From: Tritrichomonas foetus
Taxonomy: Eukaryota > Parabasalia > Tritrichomonadida > Tritrichomonadidae
Length of the DNA: 64,000 nucleotides
Reading direction: 5' to 3'
NCBI GenBank assembly: GCA_001839685.1
Contig: MLAK01000421.1
Span: 116,110 to 180,109, forward strand
The position numbers and the translations under genes were made by a program. The notes beneath the pieces were generated by a model. That model saw only the letters and a list, made by a program, of their open reading frames with translations, had not been told where the DNA came from and did no database searches. Positions 29,726-39,600 of this stretch are shown here, piece after piece. Positions within the stretch are counted from its first letter, which is position 1. Each line of letters begins with the position of its first letter.

Positions 29726-31153
29726 TTAAAATACAACAATTCGATTGACAATTTCATCATTACTGTCATCATCATCAACAGCTGCCAGCATGACTGTAAC
29801 ATGGCACAAAAATGTCTCATCAAAAGCAACACCAATACCAATGTCATCTAAATGGCTTAAAATGACAGATAAACAACCTTCATTCCTTCGCCATTTCGCC
29901 ATCAGCATCAAAGGTACTTTTGATAATTCTGCAATAACCATATGTGATATATCAACGGCAGAATATCTTGGTTCAACCTTTGTAAGGTAATCATCATCCT
30001 CAAGTGGATCAACACCGATTTTTCCATTTGCAACATAAATTGCATGTCTTTCTGCAATTTCGCATAAATCTTCATCAATCGAAAGACTATTTAATTTATG
30101 CTGTTCTCGAAACTTACTAAGCATTTGCCCTATTTCTTGTGCAATTATACCTTCTTCTATCATACTTTCAGTACCATCTACAAGGGCAGCTTGAATTGAA
30201 CGAACTAATAAAATGACGGAATGTAAAGTTTTCTTATTTTGATAAAATCCAACACCAATTCGATTAAAATCACCTAAAAATGATTGAGATTTACCTATTT
30301 TGTTCAACCATTCTTCAACAATTTGTTCAGGAGTGATTGAATTTTTATGTTTAACTTCTATTTTTCCAAATGTTATTTTCAATGATGAAAAAACTCCAAT
30401 TCGTGACTGAACATATTCATTTGTGAGTTCATAACGATTCATTTTACCAAATAGGAAAGCGAATTCCGAGAGTTTTGTATCAAATTTAATAGGCCTCAAT
30501 GAAAAATGTGTTGAGCGAACATCATTCAATACTTCTATGCTTTTTTCTGCAAGAATCATGGATTTTAGGGATGGACCTCTATAAAATGAATTCCCAATGA
30601 TTGATCTCAATGCTAATATTAATGTGAAATATGCCTCATTTGTTGATGAAATGGCTGCGCCAACAGCGCCAACATTAAAATCAGATAAAATCGATTTCAT
30701 GATTCCTGGCTCAGTTGTCCATGTGTTGACAACACTAGTGAATGCGTATTCATTCGAAGGATGATGACTAACGTGCGCTTCAAAGCAGACAAATGAATAT
30801 TGATTCATTTTGTCCGATATGGTTGCTGTATTAAAGTTCGAGGGACTTTTTGTCATATGAATTGAATGGTCCATAGCTATTGCCGTCAAATTTGGATCTT
30901 CGTTTAAATATGGTCGCTGATGATTATGTCGAAATTCGTTCACCGCACAAAGCATAATTGATGAGAGAGACCTCATGATATGAATTTGCACTGGCATATT
31001 TTCTCTGTTGGCAAAATCATCAGGTGAAAATAAAATACTTGGGCGTACTCGATAGGTGTTGAGATCGGAAAAAGATGACGATTGAGCTGAGTCGATTTGA
31101 ACGCTGTTTGACACCGAAGAGTCGATTGAAATTGATTCCTCGTCTTCAGACAT
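29726..31153 (-). CDS. Protein with three tandem CAP/SCP-like domains, no signal peptide
   Basis: 475 residues from ATG at 31153. Three similar segments follow a Ser-rich N-terminus. Segment 1 (about 65-190) has LCAVNEFRHNHQRPYLNEDP, LTAIAMDHSIHM, and a later GAVGAAIS...YFTLILALRS. Segment 2 (about 205-335) has AEKSIEVLNDVRSTHFSLRP, LSEFAFLFGKMN, and RIGVGFYQ...VILLVRS. Segment 3 (about 345-465) has EIGQMLSKFREQHKLNSLSI, LCEIAERHAIYVA, and DIGIGVAFD...CHVTVMLA. Each shows the CAP pattern: N-x-x-R-x-x-H in helix 1, an A-x-x-H/M helix, and G(V/I)G followed by a terminal beta strand. Typical CAP proteins are secreted, single-domain and cysteine-rich; this one has no signal peptide or disulfide pattern, so it is probably cytosolic. 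Function unknown. Confidence 0.7.
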   Translation of the reverse strand: MSEDEESISIDSSVSNSVQIDSAQSSSFSDLNTYRVRPSILFSPDDFANRENMPVQIHIMRSLSSIMLCAVNEFRHNHQRPYLNEDPNLTAIAMDHSIHMTKSPSNFNTATISDKMNQYSFVCFEAHVSHHPSNEYAFTSVVNTWTTEPGIMKSILSDFNVGAVGAAISSTNEAYFTLILALRSIIGNSFYRGPSLKSMILAEKSIEVLNDVRSTHFSLRPIKFDTKLSEFAFLFGKMNRYELTNEYVQSRIGVFSSLKITFGKIEVKHKNSITPEQIVEEWLNKIGKSQSFLGDFNRIGVGFYQNKKTLHSVILLVRSIQAALVDGTESMIEEGIIAQEIGQMLSKFREQHKLNSLSIDEDLCEIAERHAIYVANGKIGVDPLEDDDYLTKVEPRYSAVDISHMVIAELSKVPLMLMAKWRRNEGCLSVILSHLDDIGIGVAFDETFLCHVTVMLAAVDDDDSNDEIVNRIVVF

Positions 31154-31378
31154 TTCTTTAAATTAAAAATCTTCTTTTTTTTAACTTGTACGTTAAGAAC
31201 TCTCAATTAAATTATTGGATAACTTATTGGGAAAGATTTAACCTATGTTTTGACCATATACTGGCTTTTTTTCTGATCTACAATTATTGATGAATGTGAA
31301 TTATATCAAAAAGTTAACATGTCATATTAATGGTACCAAATAAATATAGAAAAAGTTCAACAATTCACTATTTATTAA
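31154..31378. promoter_or_regulatory. Shared divergent upstream region
   Basis: 225 bases between divergent start codons. An initiator-like TCACT at 31365-31369 lies about 10 bases before the nitroreductase ATG, matching the trichomonad Inr form TCA(+1)Y(T/A). Confidence 0.4.
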
Positions 31379-31933
31379 ATGTCACTTCAAACACTCCTCG
31401 AACGTCGTACAATTCGCGCATATGATCTTTCATACGAAATTCCAGAAGATGTTCTCCGTCAAATTGTCGAAGCTGTTCAAAACTCGCCATCTGCATTAAA
31501 CTATCAAGGAATTGATCTTGTTGTTTGCACAAATAGAGAGAAATTAATGACTGTGTGCGAAGAAGTACTCAATTCCTGCCCAGAAGGAATGCGTAACCGT
31601 TTCCTCGAACGACAGAAAGCAACAGGCGTCAAAAATGCAGTTATGTATGACGCACCGTGCGTTATTTTCCTCGTAAAAAGCGAAAGATGTCAAGGAGGAT
31701 TCACAGATATCGATGCCGGAATCATTTCAATGGCCATCATGGTCGCTGCAAAGTCCGTCGGATTGGATTCAGTCTGTCTTGGATCCGTTTCTGTCGGGAT
31801 GACACCAAAAGTTGAGGAATTACTTGGAATTCAACGTGGAGCCTGCCCAGTCGGCGTCGCAATCGGAAAAGCCAGAAGCGATGCTGAACCAGTTAAAAAG
31901 GAAATCATCAACAAGGTTACATACGTAAAGTGA
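31379..31933 (+). CDS. Nitroreductase-family FMN flavoprotein
   Basis: 184 residues from ATG. The N-terminus (LLERRTIRAYDLSYEIPEDV) is the hallmark of the family: the R-R/S-R-x-Y/F motif binds the FMN phosphate. NSPSALNYQGIDLVVC supplies the second FMN-contact segment, and LDSVCLGSV plus the C-terminal GKARSDAEPVKKEI complete the fold. Length is that of compact bacterial-type enzymes. Family members reduce nitro groups, quinones or flavins with NAD(P)H, and nitroreductases are known contributors to nitroimidazole metabolism in trichomonads. The codons are noticeably richer in G+C than neighbours, as in highly expressed genes. Bacterial origin by transfer is plausible but not shown here. Confidence 0.93.
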   Translation: MSLQTLLERRTIRAYDLSYEIPEDVLRQIVEAVQNSPSALNYQGIDLVVCTNREKLMTVCEEVLNSCPEGMRNRFLERQKATGVKNAVMYDAPCVIFLVKSERCQGGFTDIDAGIISMAIMVAAKSVGLDSVCLGSVSVGMTPKVEELLGIQRGACPVGVAIGKARSDAEPVKKEIINKVTYVK

Positions 31934-32919
31934 AAATGACCTCTATTATAATATGTGTATATATAGATATGATATTTATTTCTTCAGAAAAAAAGCCACT
32001 TCATTCCTTGGCAAAATCTGCTTGTGAGATCCAATGCAGTTTCTAAATCATGCTTCCATAGAATATAATTTATTGTTCACTAATGCATTATTATGACCTT
32101 TTTGATGACTATGATAGAGCTATTATTGATTTATTATTGTATTATTATATAATTATGATAGAGTTATGATAGGACTATTATTGATCTATTATTGTATTAT
32201 TATATAATTATGATAGAGTTATGAAAGGACTATTATTGATCTATTATAGTATTATTATATAATTATGATAGAGTTATGATAGAACTATTATTTGATCTAT
32301 TATAGTATTATTATATAATTATGATAGAGCTATGAGAGTACGCCTTTGAGAAAATCTGATATAAGCCTTAGCTTTCTCATCTTTGCTAAAATTCACAATT
32401 AGAAAAATGCAGTTTGAGATAGAAAATAATGTTCATAATTTTATGGGAAAGAATCTTAGATCAATGAAAAATATATACTATATCTTCGACTTCATAGGCT
32501 AATATCTTTTTTTGGAACTCTGATTGATAAAATCTGATTTTTCTGAGAATTGATAAATTCCACTGAATTACTACTCAATGAATAGAAGTATTGTTTATTC
32601 TTCTCTTGAATATTACATTCTTTGAGAGCTGAAAGAAAATTAATAAAAAAATTGAGATAAAAACCTGAACTATGTATATAAATATCTATGAATAGAACAA
32701 TAGCAATGTGAAATTCACATTATAAATCAATATTCGAGAATTATCCGGTGAAAAGTTTTCACAATGAATTTATATGCATCAATAGCTTTAAAGATTTTAT
32801 TTCGACTTTTTCAGAAATAATTTTTTGATTGGTTTACTCAGAAAAACTTTGGAGAATATTCAATTCCGAAAAATAACGTTTTTTCCCCTCTCAAAATTTT
32901 TGTTTGACGTTAATTGGAA
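31934..32919. other. Intergenic spacer containing a minisatellite
   Basis: About 1 kb between two plus-strand genes: 3' flank of the nitroreductase gene, the 55-bp tandem repeat listed separately, then AT-rich DNA that must include the promoter of the next gene. No gene seen. Confidence 0.5.
32103..32338. repeat. Tandem repeat, ~55-bp unit, about 4 copies
   Basis: Consecutive units start ATTATGATAGAGTTATGATA and end in ATTGTATTATTATATA-type sequence; unit about 55 bases. The first copy is shorter and the last stops after ATTATGATAGAGCTATGA. Copies differ at few positions (AGGACT/AGAACT, TTGT/TAGT), so the array is recent or homogenised. Confidence 0.9.
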
Positions 32920-34587
32920 ATGATTCGTCCAAAAGCGTCGCCCTATCCAAAAGGAAAAAAACTTTCTCGCTTATCAGTCAATCTCGAAAATTGTGGATAT
33001 GCATCAGTCGAAAGGTGTTTAAAAGAAATGGGCTATAAAATTACAGGCGATCGATATTACAATTTATTATTTTGGTGCGATACAAATGTTAGTATAGAAT
33101 TTCCATTAGCATTACAAAAATGGCAGTTTATTAACCACTTTCCAGGCACTTTTGCGATATCCAAAAAAATTGATCTTGCGAGGAATATTGAACGAATGCA
33201 AAAAATGTTTCCTGAGTTATATACTTTCCACCCAAAATCATTCGTTGTTCCTACTCAATCTCTGGACCTAAAAATGTATCTATCAAAGTATAAAAAGACT
33301 TTTATTATTAAGCCTGATCTTGGCTCGCAGGGTAGAGGAATTTTTCTAGTTCAGGATTCAGAAGGTGTTAATGAATGTGTTGAGCCAGCAATTGCACAAG
33401 AGTATATTTCTCCCTTTTTATTAGGTGGATTAAAATTTGACTTAAGAATTTATGTATTATTAGCTTCAGTTGATCCACTCCGAATTTACATTTTTGATGA
33501 AGGAATGGCCAGATTTTGTACAGAACCTTATGAAAAACCAACAATTGAAAATTTAAATGAAATATATCGTCATTTAACTAATTATTCAGTTAATAAACAT
33601 AATGATCACTTTAAACAAAATGATAAAACTGAAGGAACGAATTCGCAGAGTCATAAAAGATCAATGTCTTCTGTTTTTAAAGAAATTGAAGAAAATGGTG
33701 GTGATGTTGAAGAATTACAAAAAGAAATCGATGAGGTTATAACTTTAACAATTTTATCTGTACAGCCATTTCTTGCACATAATTATAAAGCTATTTTTAA
33801 AACTGAAGATAAAAAATCTCGTTGTTTTGAGATTCTTGGCTTTGATATTTTAATTGATGAAAATTTGAAACCATGGGTTTTGGAAGTAAATCATTCACCT
33901 TCTTTATCTTGTGATTCTCCATTTGATACGGAATTAAAAGATGCTGTTATTACAGGAGCATTAAAAATAATTAATATTGATCCAAATTTTATTGAAAAAA
34001 TTCAAAAAGTTGAACGACAAAAAACATTGAAAAGATTAGGATCTTCATCATCAGTTTATCATGAATGGGGAAATGATGAAATTGAATTTGATGTTAAAAC
34101 CGAATTAAATATAGCAAAAACTCAGACAAAATGGAGATTAATTTTTCCATTAGCTAAAGATAATGAAAACTCGCAGATTTTCGAAGATGTAATGATTCGA
34201 AATTCGAATTCGCCAACTGGTGAAAATGCTGCTTTTCGTCAAAGAAGGGAAGCTGTTCAAGCTTATATTCATTCAATTGAAGAAAGAAGTTTGCCTCCAA
34301 AGAAACAACGAAAAGTAACTAAAGTTATTGTATCAAAACTTCCAAATCCTTCATTACCAGCAACTAATCGACCTACAAAATCAGTTCTTTTATTACGTGA
34401 AGCGCAACTTGCTAAGATTAAAGAGGCTTCACAAAAAGAATCAATGTATTTGTTTTCACCTGAATATGAAAATTATGTAAAACTTGAAAAGAATGGAAGA
34501 TTGCCAAGAAATAAATCACCACCCATTTCTCGAAGAATTCACACATCATCGTCAGTCATCAGAAATCGAGTAACACCAAATCTTTAA
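32920..34587 (+). CDS. Tubulin-tyrosine-ligase-like enzyme, polyglutamylase type
   Basis: The open frame begins with a TTG at 32914; the ATG two codons on (MIRPKASPYPKG) is the start, giving 555 residues. The TTL/ATP-grasp core spans about 30-360: FIIKPDLGSQGRGIFLVQD, IAQEYISPFLLGGLKFDLRI, IFDEGMARFCTEPY, HLTNYSVNKHN, and GFDILIDENLKPWVLEVNHS followed by PSL. These are the motifs of TTLL4/5/6/13-like polyglutamylases (HLTNYSVNK and LEVNHSPSL), which add glutamate chains to tubulin. The C-terminal 190 residues are basic and Ser-rich with coiled segments (FRQRREAVQAYIHSIEER), likely for microtubule binding. All ATP and metal ligands appear intact, unlike the broken TTLL at 17686-18996. Confidence 0.95.
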   Translation: MIRPKASPYPKGKKLSRLSVNLENCGYASVERCLKEMGYKITGDRYYNLLFWCDTNVSIEFPLALQKWQFINHFPGTFAISKKIDLARNIERMQKMFPELYTFHPKSFVVPTQSLDLKMYLSKYKKTFIIKPDLGSQGRGIFLVQDSEGVNECVEPAIAQEYISPFLLGGLKFDLRIYVLLASVDPLRIYIFDEGMARFCTEPYEKPTIENLNEIYRHLTNYSVNKHNDHFKQNDKTEGTNSQSHKRSMSSVFKEIEENGGDVEELQKEIDEVITLTILSVQPFLAHNYKAIFKTEDKKSRCFEILGFDILIDENLKPWVLEVNHSPSLSCDSPFDTELKDAVITGALKIINIDPNFIEKIQKVERQKTLKRLGSSSSVYHEWGNDEIEFDVKTELNIAKTQTKWRLIFPLAKDNENSQIFEDVMIRNSNSPTGENAAFRQRREAVQAYIHSIEERSLPPKKQRKVTKVIVSKLPNPSLPATNRPTKSVLLLREAQLAKIKEASQKESMYLFSPEYENYVKLEKNGRLPRNKSPPISRRIHTSSSVIRNRVTPNL

Positions 34588-35069
34588 TAAACTGTTTGTA
34601 TTGCGCTTCTTATTTATTATGATTTTAATCCTCTAATTTTTCTGATAATACAGGATCAACACTGTAGAATCAACAATCCAGATATCATGTGAGTGTTTGT
34701 GAGTGAATCATTGAGTTTTACGAATTAACTCTTTCGTTCTTCTCTTTTTACAAGGGAGGTAAATTAAAATTACACAATGCTAATATTTTTTGGTAAAATT
34801 AGATTGTTTCATTTTATTCTTTGCTGAATAATATATTTATTTTTATATATCAACACATCTTGGATGGATACTCTATTAATTAATTGTGTGCTACTTCAAA
34901 CATTGACTTGATTTCGGTCTATGTTAATATCCTGACGCTTCTGTGTTTTATTAAAGAAAAAAAATTCAAAAAAAAAAAAAAAAAAAAAAAAAAATCAAAA
35001 ATAGGAAGCTTTAAATGGTTTAATAAAAATATAAAAATATAATAAATAAAAATAAAACTGATAATGAAA
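34588..35069. other. Convergent spacer with long A tract
   Basis: Spacer between converging genes. A run of about 27 A lies at 34968-34994, which is a T tract about 75-100 bases beyond the stop codon of the minus-strand gene at 35070. No gene seen. Confidence 0.5.
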
Positions 35070-35828
35070 TTACTTCTTTGCGCCAGAAAACTTATCCAAT
35101 TGATTCAATTCTGCTGTAATCCTCAATTTCGTTGCAGTCTCATCAGGCGACAAATATTTCTTTTTTTCAAGTTGATGAAGATCTGATTGTAGTTTTGATC
35201 TTTTATTTTCTGTAAATTCTCTGTGTTGTTTAAGTAGTTTATTTAAAACATCTTCATTAACTTTTGATGAAGCATGTAAATCACTATTTGATGGCTTCTT
35301 CTTAAAAAGTCCCCACTTTTTCTGAGTCTCAACTGGAGGAGCCTTTAAAATCTCGTTTGAGAGTTCGTTGTTTACCTGGAGTTTACAACGGCGCGCTGCT
35401 GGAAAGAAGGGAACAATATGGATGTCTTGAAGGTTGAGAGATTCAACGAATGCTTTGAATTCAGCATTTCGAGAATTTTGTAATTTATCATTTAGCGAAT
35501 TTCGTTTCTCCATCAAATCGTTAATTTTTTCAAGAATTTCGTCTTTGCTTAAATTTTTGTCAAATCGTATTTTCGTGATTTCCGAATCGAGGTCGGAAAT
35601 GTCGTCCATTAATTCGTCAATTGTTCGATTATCTTCTTCCTCTTCTTCTTGATTTTCTTCCTTCTCGTTTTCGGACCTGGGGCTGATTGATGGAATTACT
35701 TGATTTGGATCGATTTGAACGCATCGACTATTAGACGAATGTCGTGGCTCTGTACCACTGAAATTCGGTTCAATGGAAGATGGGTTGGGTTGAGAAGAAG
35801 GATCGGCGTCGAAACTGATTAAATCCAT
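35070..35828 (-). CDS. Unrecognised coiled-coil protein
   Basis: 252 residues from ATG at 35828. A Ser/Pro-rich acidic N-terminus (SSIEPNFSGTEPRHS, then EENQEEEEEDN) precedes a coiled coil (about 72-125, with heptads in DLDSEITKIRFDKN and INDLMEKRNSLNDKLQ). A short globular-looking segment, LQDIHIVPFFPAARRCKLQV, comes next, and a second charged helical stretch ends the protein (LLKQHREFTENKRSKLQSDL). No family recognised; no signal peptide or membrane span. The N-terminus (SRCVQIDPNQVIPSI) could be a short binding motif. Probably a cytoplasmic structural or adaptor protein. Confidence 0.75.
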   Translation of the reverse strand: MDLISFDADPSSQPNPSSIEPNFSGTEPRHSSNSRCVQIDPNQVIPSISPRSENEKEENQEEEEEDNRTIDELMDDISDLDSEITKIRFDKNLSKDEILEKINDLMEKRNSLNDKLQNSRNAEFKAFVESLNLQDIHIVPFFPAARRCKLQVNNELSNEILKAPPVETQKKWGLFKKKPSNSDLHASSKVNEDVLNKLLKQHREFTENKRSKLQSDLHQLEKKKYLSPDETATKLRITAELNQLDKFSGAKK

Positions 35829-35975
35829 TTGTGGGAATATAACATACGATATGTTCTCAAATAAATAAATGTATTTTCATCGTCATATTATCAAAAATTG
35901 AAAAACTCTTTGAAAATTCGATATCGGAGAACAATCAATTATGACAGTTTTGGCGAGAATTGAAGAGTAAAAAGC

Positions 35976-36113
35976 TTAATGGAATGACATCAAGGATGAT
36001 TTTCGGAACTTAAGGCTTGATGTGTCCAGTTTTTTCATGAGGGTTTTGGCCCCACTGGGATGGACATCTTCAGACTCCTGGCCCGTCCAATTTACAGCCA
36101 ACAAGCTTTTCAT
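35976..36113 (-). CDS. Possible 45-residue microprotein or relic in a G+C-rich patch
   Basis: A minus-strand ORF from ATG at 36113 encodes 45 residues: MKSLLAVNWTGQESEDVHPS, then GAKTLMKKLDTSSLKFRKSS, then LMSFH and TAA. Its composition is unlike spacer translations in this window. The plus strand of the same patch is also open (35980-36132, 50 codons, with a WNDIKDDFRNLRLDVSSFF-type start and PLGWTSSDSWPVQF), so the strand is uncertain. It could be a real small gene, a relic of a mobile element, or a structured RNA. No homologue recognised. Confidence 0.3.
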   Translation of the reverse strand: MKSLLAVNWTGQESEDVHPSGAKTLMKKLDTSSLKFRKSSLMSFH

Positions 36114-36568
36114 ATTAAAGAGTTTTTTTTAGTTTTACTTTTATTTTCGGTTTTTCTCTAAAAATTATCCATAAATTGAGACTAATTTACATTTGATTTG
36201 ATGTAATGTTCCTCTGATGATTCAAACAGCCACATGTGAAATTTTTGACCCAACCTCATCATAAAAAATATGCAACTTCATCATAAAATTTCATTTCACG
36301 ACTCACAGTTCATAAAAAATTTTTTGCGAAGTTTCTTTGGACATTCAAAATTTTGAATGCTTTTGAAAGAATACGATTAAATAGTTCAGAATCTATCTTG
36401 ATGATGATGATCTAATATCTTGAAATAGAGTCTAGAAAAAAAATAAATTTATTATATAAATATTTATTAATTCTGTATGTGACATCCTGTACATACAGTT
36501 CACTTTCCATTCAGTGATTTTTTTTTTCCCACTCAATTTCAAATTTGATCGAAATTTCACATAACATT

Positions 36569-36573
36569 TCATT
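36569..36573 (+). promoter_or_regulatory. Possible Inr-like element
   Basis: TCATT about 32 bases upstream of the ATG at 36605, fitting the trichomonad initiator TCA(+1)Y(T/A). Weak evidence alone. Confidence 0.25.
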
Positions 36574-36604
36574 ACATTCCGAAGAAGATTTTTCTTGAAA
36601 GCCG

Positions 36605-39600
36605 ATGAATGTTTCGTTTTCTGCATTGAAAACGATTCCTAAAGGCAACAAACACAATGGAATTTTTTCGAAAGCTCAAATTTTGGCAATGAAACAATTA
36701 TTATCGGAATTGCAAAAAGAAAACGCCAGCTACAAAATATCCAAAAAACAATTGACAACATCGACCAAAGAAATCAGTGCGACGAATGTTAAGCTCCAAA
36801 ATGGAATTACAGAAAGACGGCGCCATTTCAACGAACTGAAAAAGTGCGTCGAAAATTATGCATTTATATTTATGAAAATGAATGACAAATATCATGATGC
36901 TGAAATGAGATTGAAAAACTATGAATCTCTTGCAATAAATCAAAATTCACAAATTAACGAACAAATATCGTCAATTCAAGAAAAAATTGACCTTATAAAA
37001 ATTAAAACAAATTCTTATATAAAAGCTAAAAAAAATGATGAGGAATCAATTCAGAAGATTTTTCATTTATCCAAACTAAAAAAAGATTTAGTTGAAAGCA
37101 ACAAAATTTTGAGGGAAGAAGCTAAGAAATTTCTAAGCATGATTGACTATAAAAGACTCAAAAATGATCCAACTTATGAAAATAGAATTAATGCACTTCA
37201 AATCATTATGCAAAGAATTGATCAAGAATGTGATTTTATTTATGCGACTGACAATTTTGATGAATTCTCCAATTTAAATCAGAAATTGGATGGTACGAAT
37301 TCAATTTTTCTAGATTTAGAAGAAGTTCTTCAAGGAAAAACCGCTTTCGATGAAAATAATCAAAACGAAAACAAAAATCATATCATTGCATTCAATGAAT
37401 CAAATTTAACTCTTTCAACCATTTTTGAGACTCCTCGAAATCATTCAGAGATAAATTATCCATCAACAGTTCCAAATTCCACCAGAAGTCTTCAAACTGC
37501 TAGAAACAAGAATAATCATTCTCCATCAATAGTTAATTCCGAATCTTTAGTTTTAACTCAAAGTCCAATTGACAAAAATCGGGAAGATTTATTGTTGGGA
37601 ATTCATTCGCCAAATTTGATAGATAAAATTGACAATATTCATTTTATTGATGAACCAGGATCAGATGAAATGAGTGACAATCGAACAGATTCATGCATGC
37701 CAAAATCACCCCACAATAAAAAAACTAACTTGTTCATAAACAGCCCGAACTCAAAAAATCGAAATCAACCCAAAAATGAAGCAATTTTAAAAAGTAGTAC
37801 AAATTCATTTTCCAACAATTCTTTGGGGAACCAAAATAATAAATCTCCAAAAAACTCCGGAAAAGATAAAAATGACAATGAAAAAAAATCTGAAAATGAT
37901 CAGAAATTGAATCATAATAATTCCAGAAAGAAAAATAAGGATTTGGAAAATGAAAGTGAAGATGAAGCTGATATAATTAAATTTCCACTTCATGAAAATA
38001 AAATTGGTGGAAAAAATAAATCAAAAAAGAATCAACAGGTTGATAAGAAAGCCAATAAGATATTAAAGAAGGAAGGAAAATCGACAGATAAAAACCACAA
38101 CAATGATTTTTTGACTAAAAATAAAAATGACTCCTCTGGTTATGAAAATGGAACAATTAAAGACTGTAAAAGCAATAGAGAAAATAAAAATGATTATATT
38201 GATAATTCAGAATCTTCTCGTAATGTCATTGATAGTAATTCAAATCACGATTCACGAATAAATAATAAGAAATCATCAAAGAAAGGGAAAACACAACAAC
38301 AGGACGAATTAATAAAAGATAATCCAAATGGGAAATGTCACAATACTAATGAAAAGAATTCCAATGAATATAAAATCAATAAAGATGAACATCTTCAAGG
38401 AAAAAAGGCAATCGAAGAAAATAAGGGCATATCCAATAATTCTAATGCAGAAAATAGAAATGAATTGAATAAAAATAATGAAATATCTAAGAATAGCAAT
38501 GCCAAAGAAAATAGGAGTAAGAAAATTAAGAAAAATATTACAACTGAGGATAAAGACGAAAGTGAAAATATTAAAACTGAGGATGAAAAAGAAAATTATG
38601 GCAAAAACGCAAATGGTAAGCAATCTAATAGTAAACAGCCTAATGAGAATGTTCAAAATGAAACAAGAACAAAAAAATCTAATTTATTCATAAAAAATGA
38701 TGAAAATAAACTCCATGATAATGATGATAAGCATAATGAAAATGAAAATGATGGAGACAGTGATGAATATCCAATTAAAAGCAAAAAAGAAGCTGACTTT
38801 ATTATTCCAACCAAGTCCCGCAAAAATGATCTCTGTCTCAAAGAAAATTCCAGTGAAAATTCTCATTTAGACATCAAATCACTGTCTTCATCAGAAAGAA
38901 ATAAATCCTCAGATAAAAGGAAGTCAAGGAAAACCAAAAGAAAATCTAGAAATCAGTCAGCTAATTCCAGTTACTCAGGGATTTCGGATAAAACATCTGA
39001 AGATAATTCAAAGAATCCAATCAAAAAGAAAAGGAGAAGAAGGTCTTCAAATTCAAAGAAATCCAAAAATCGCATTTCAAAATCACAAAATGCCAACAAT
39101 GATTCTGAAGATGGCCAAAAAATTGAAAATGACGACGAAAAATCACATCAAAATCATAATTTAATAAACCCCCCTCGTATTAACCAAAAAAACAGACTAT
39201 CAAAATTCTCTTGTACCAATCATCCGAATCTTGATGAAAATAAATCCACTAATCACAACCATAAAAAACCAAAAGAAAACACTGATGAGCATAATGGTAA
39301 ATTTATTGATGACGAACAATCATTGCATTCATCAGAACTAATGAATGAATCATCAAATTCAGAAAGTAAATCACACACAAAAAAAATTAACAGAGAAAAA
39401 AATAAAATAAAAAGCACTTCTAAAAGATCAAATTCTCCAAAATCTCAACAAAGTGCATCTTCAACTAAAAATGAGAAAGAAAGCTCCAATAATTTCATCA
39501 AAACAATACCTACTTCAAAAGCCAAATCCAAAAAACAACGATCCAAATCATACGATTCTAATTCCTCTTCTTCTTCATCTTCATCTTCTTCCTCTTCTTC

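Larger units (their letters stand above)
35829..36604. other. Divergent intergenic region with a G+C-rich patch
   Basis: About 0.8 kb between divergent genes. The patch at about 35976-36132 is clearly richer in G+C than the rest and is listed separately. A T9 tract lies near 36520. Outside the patch I see only AT-rich spacer. Confidence 0.5.
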
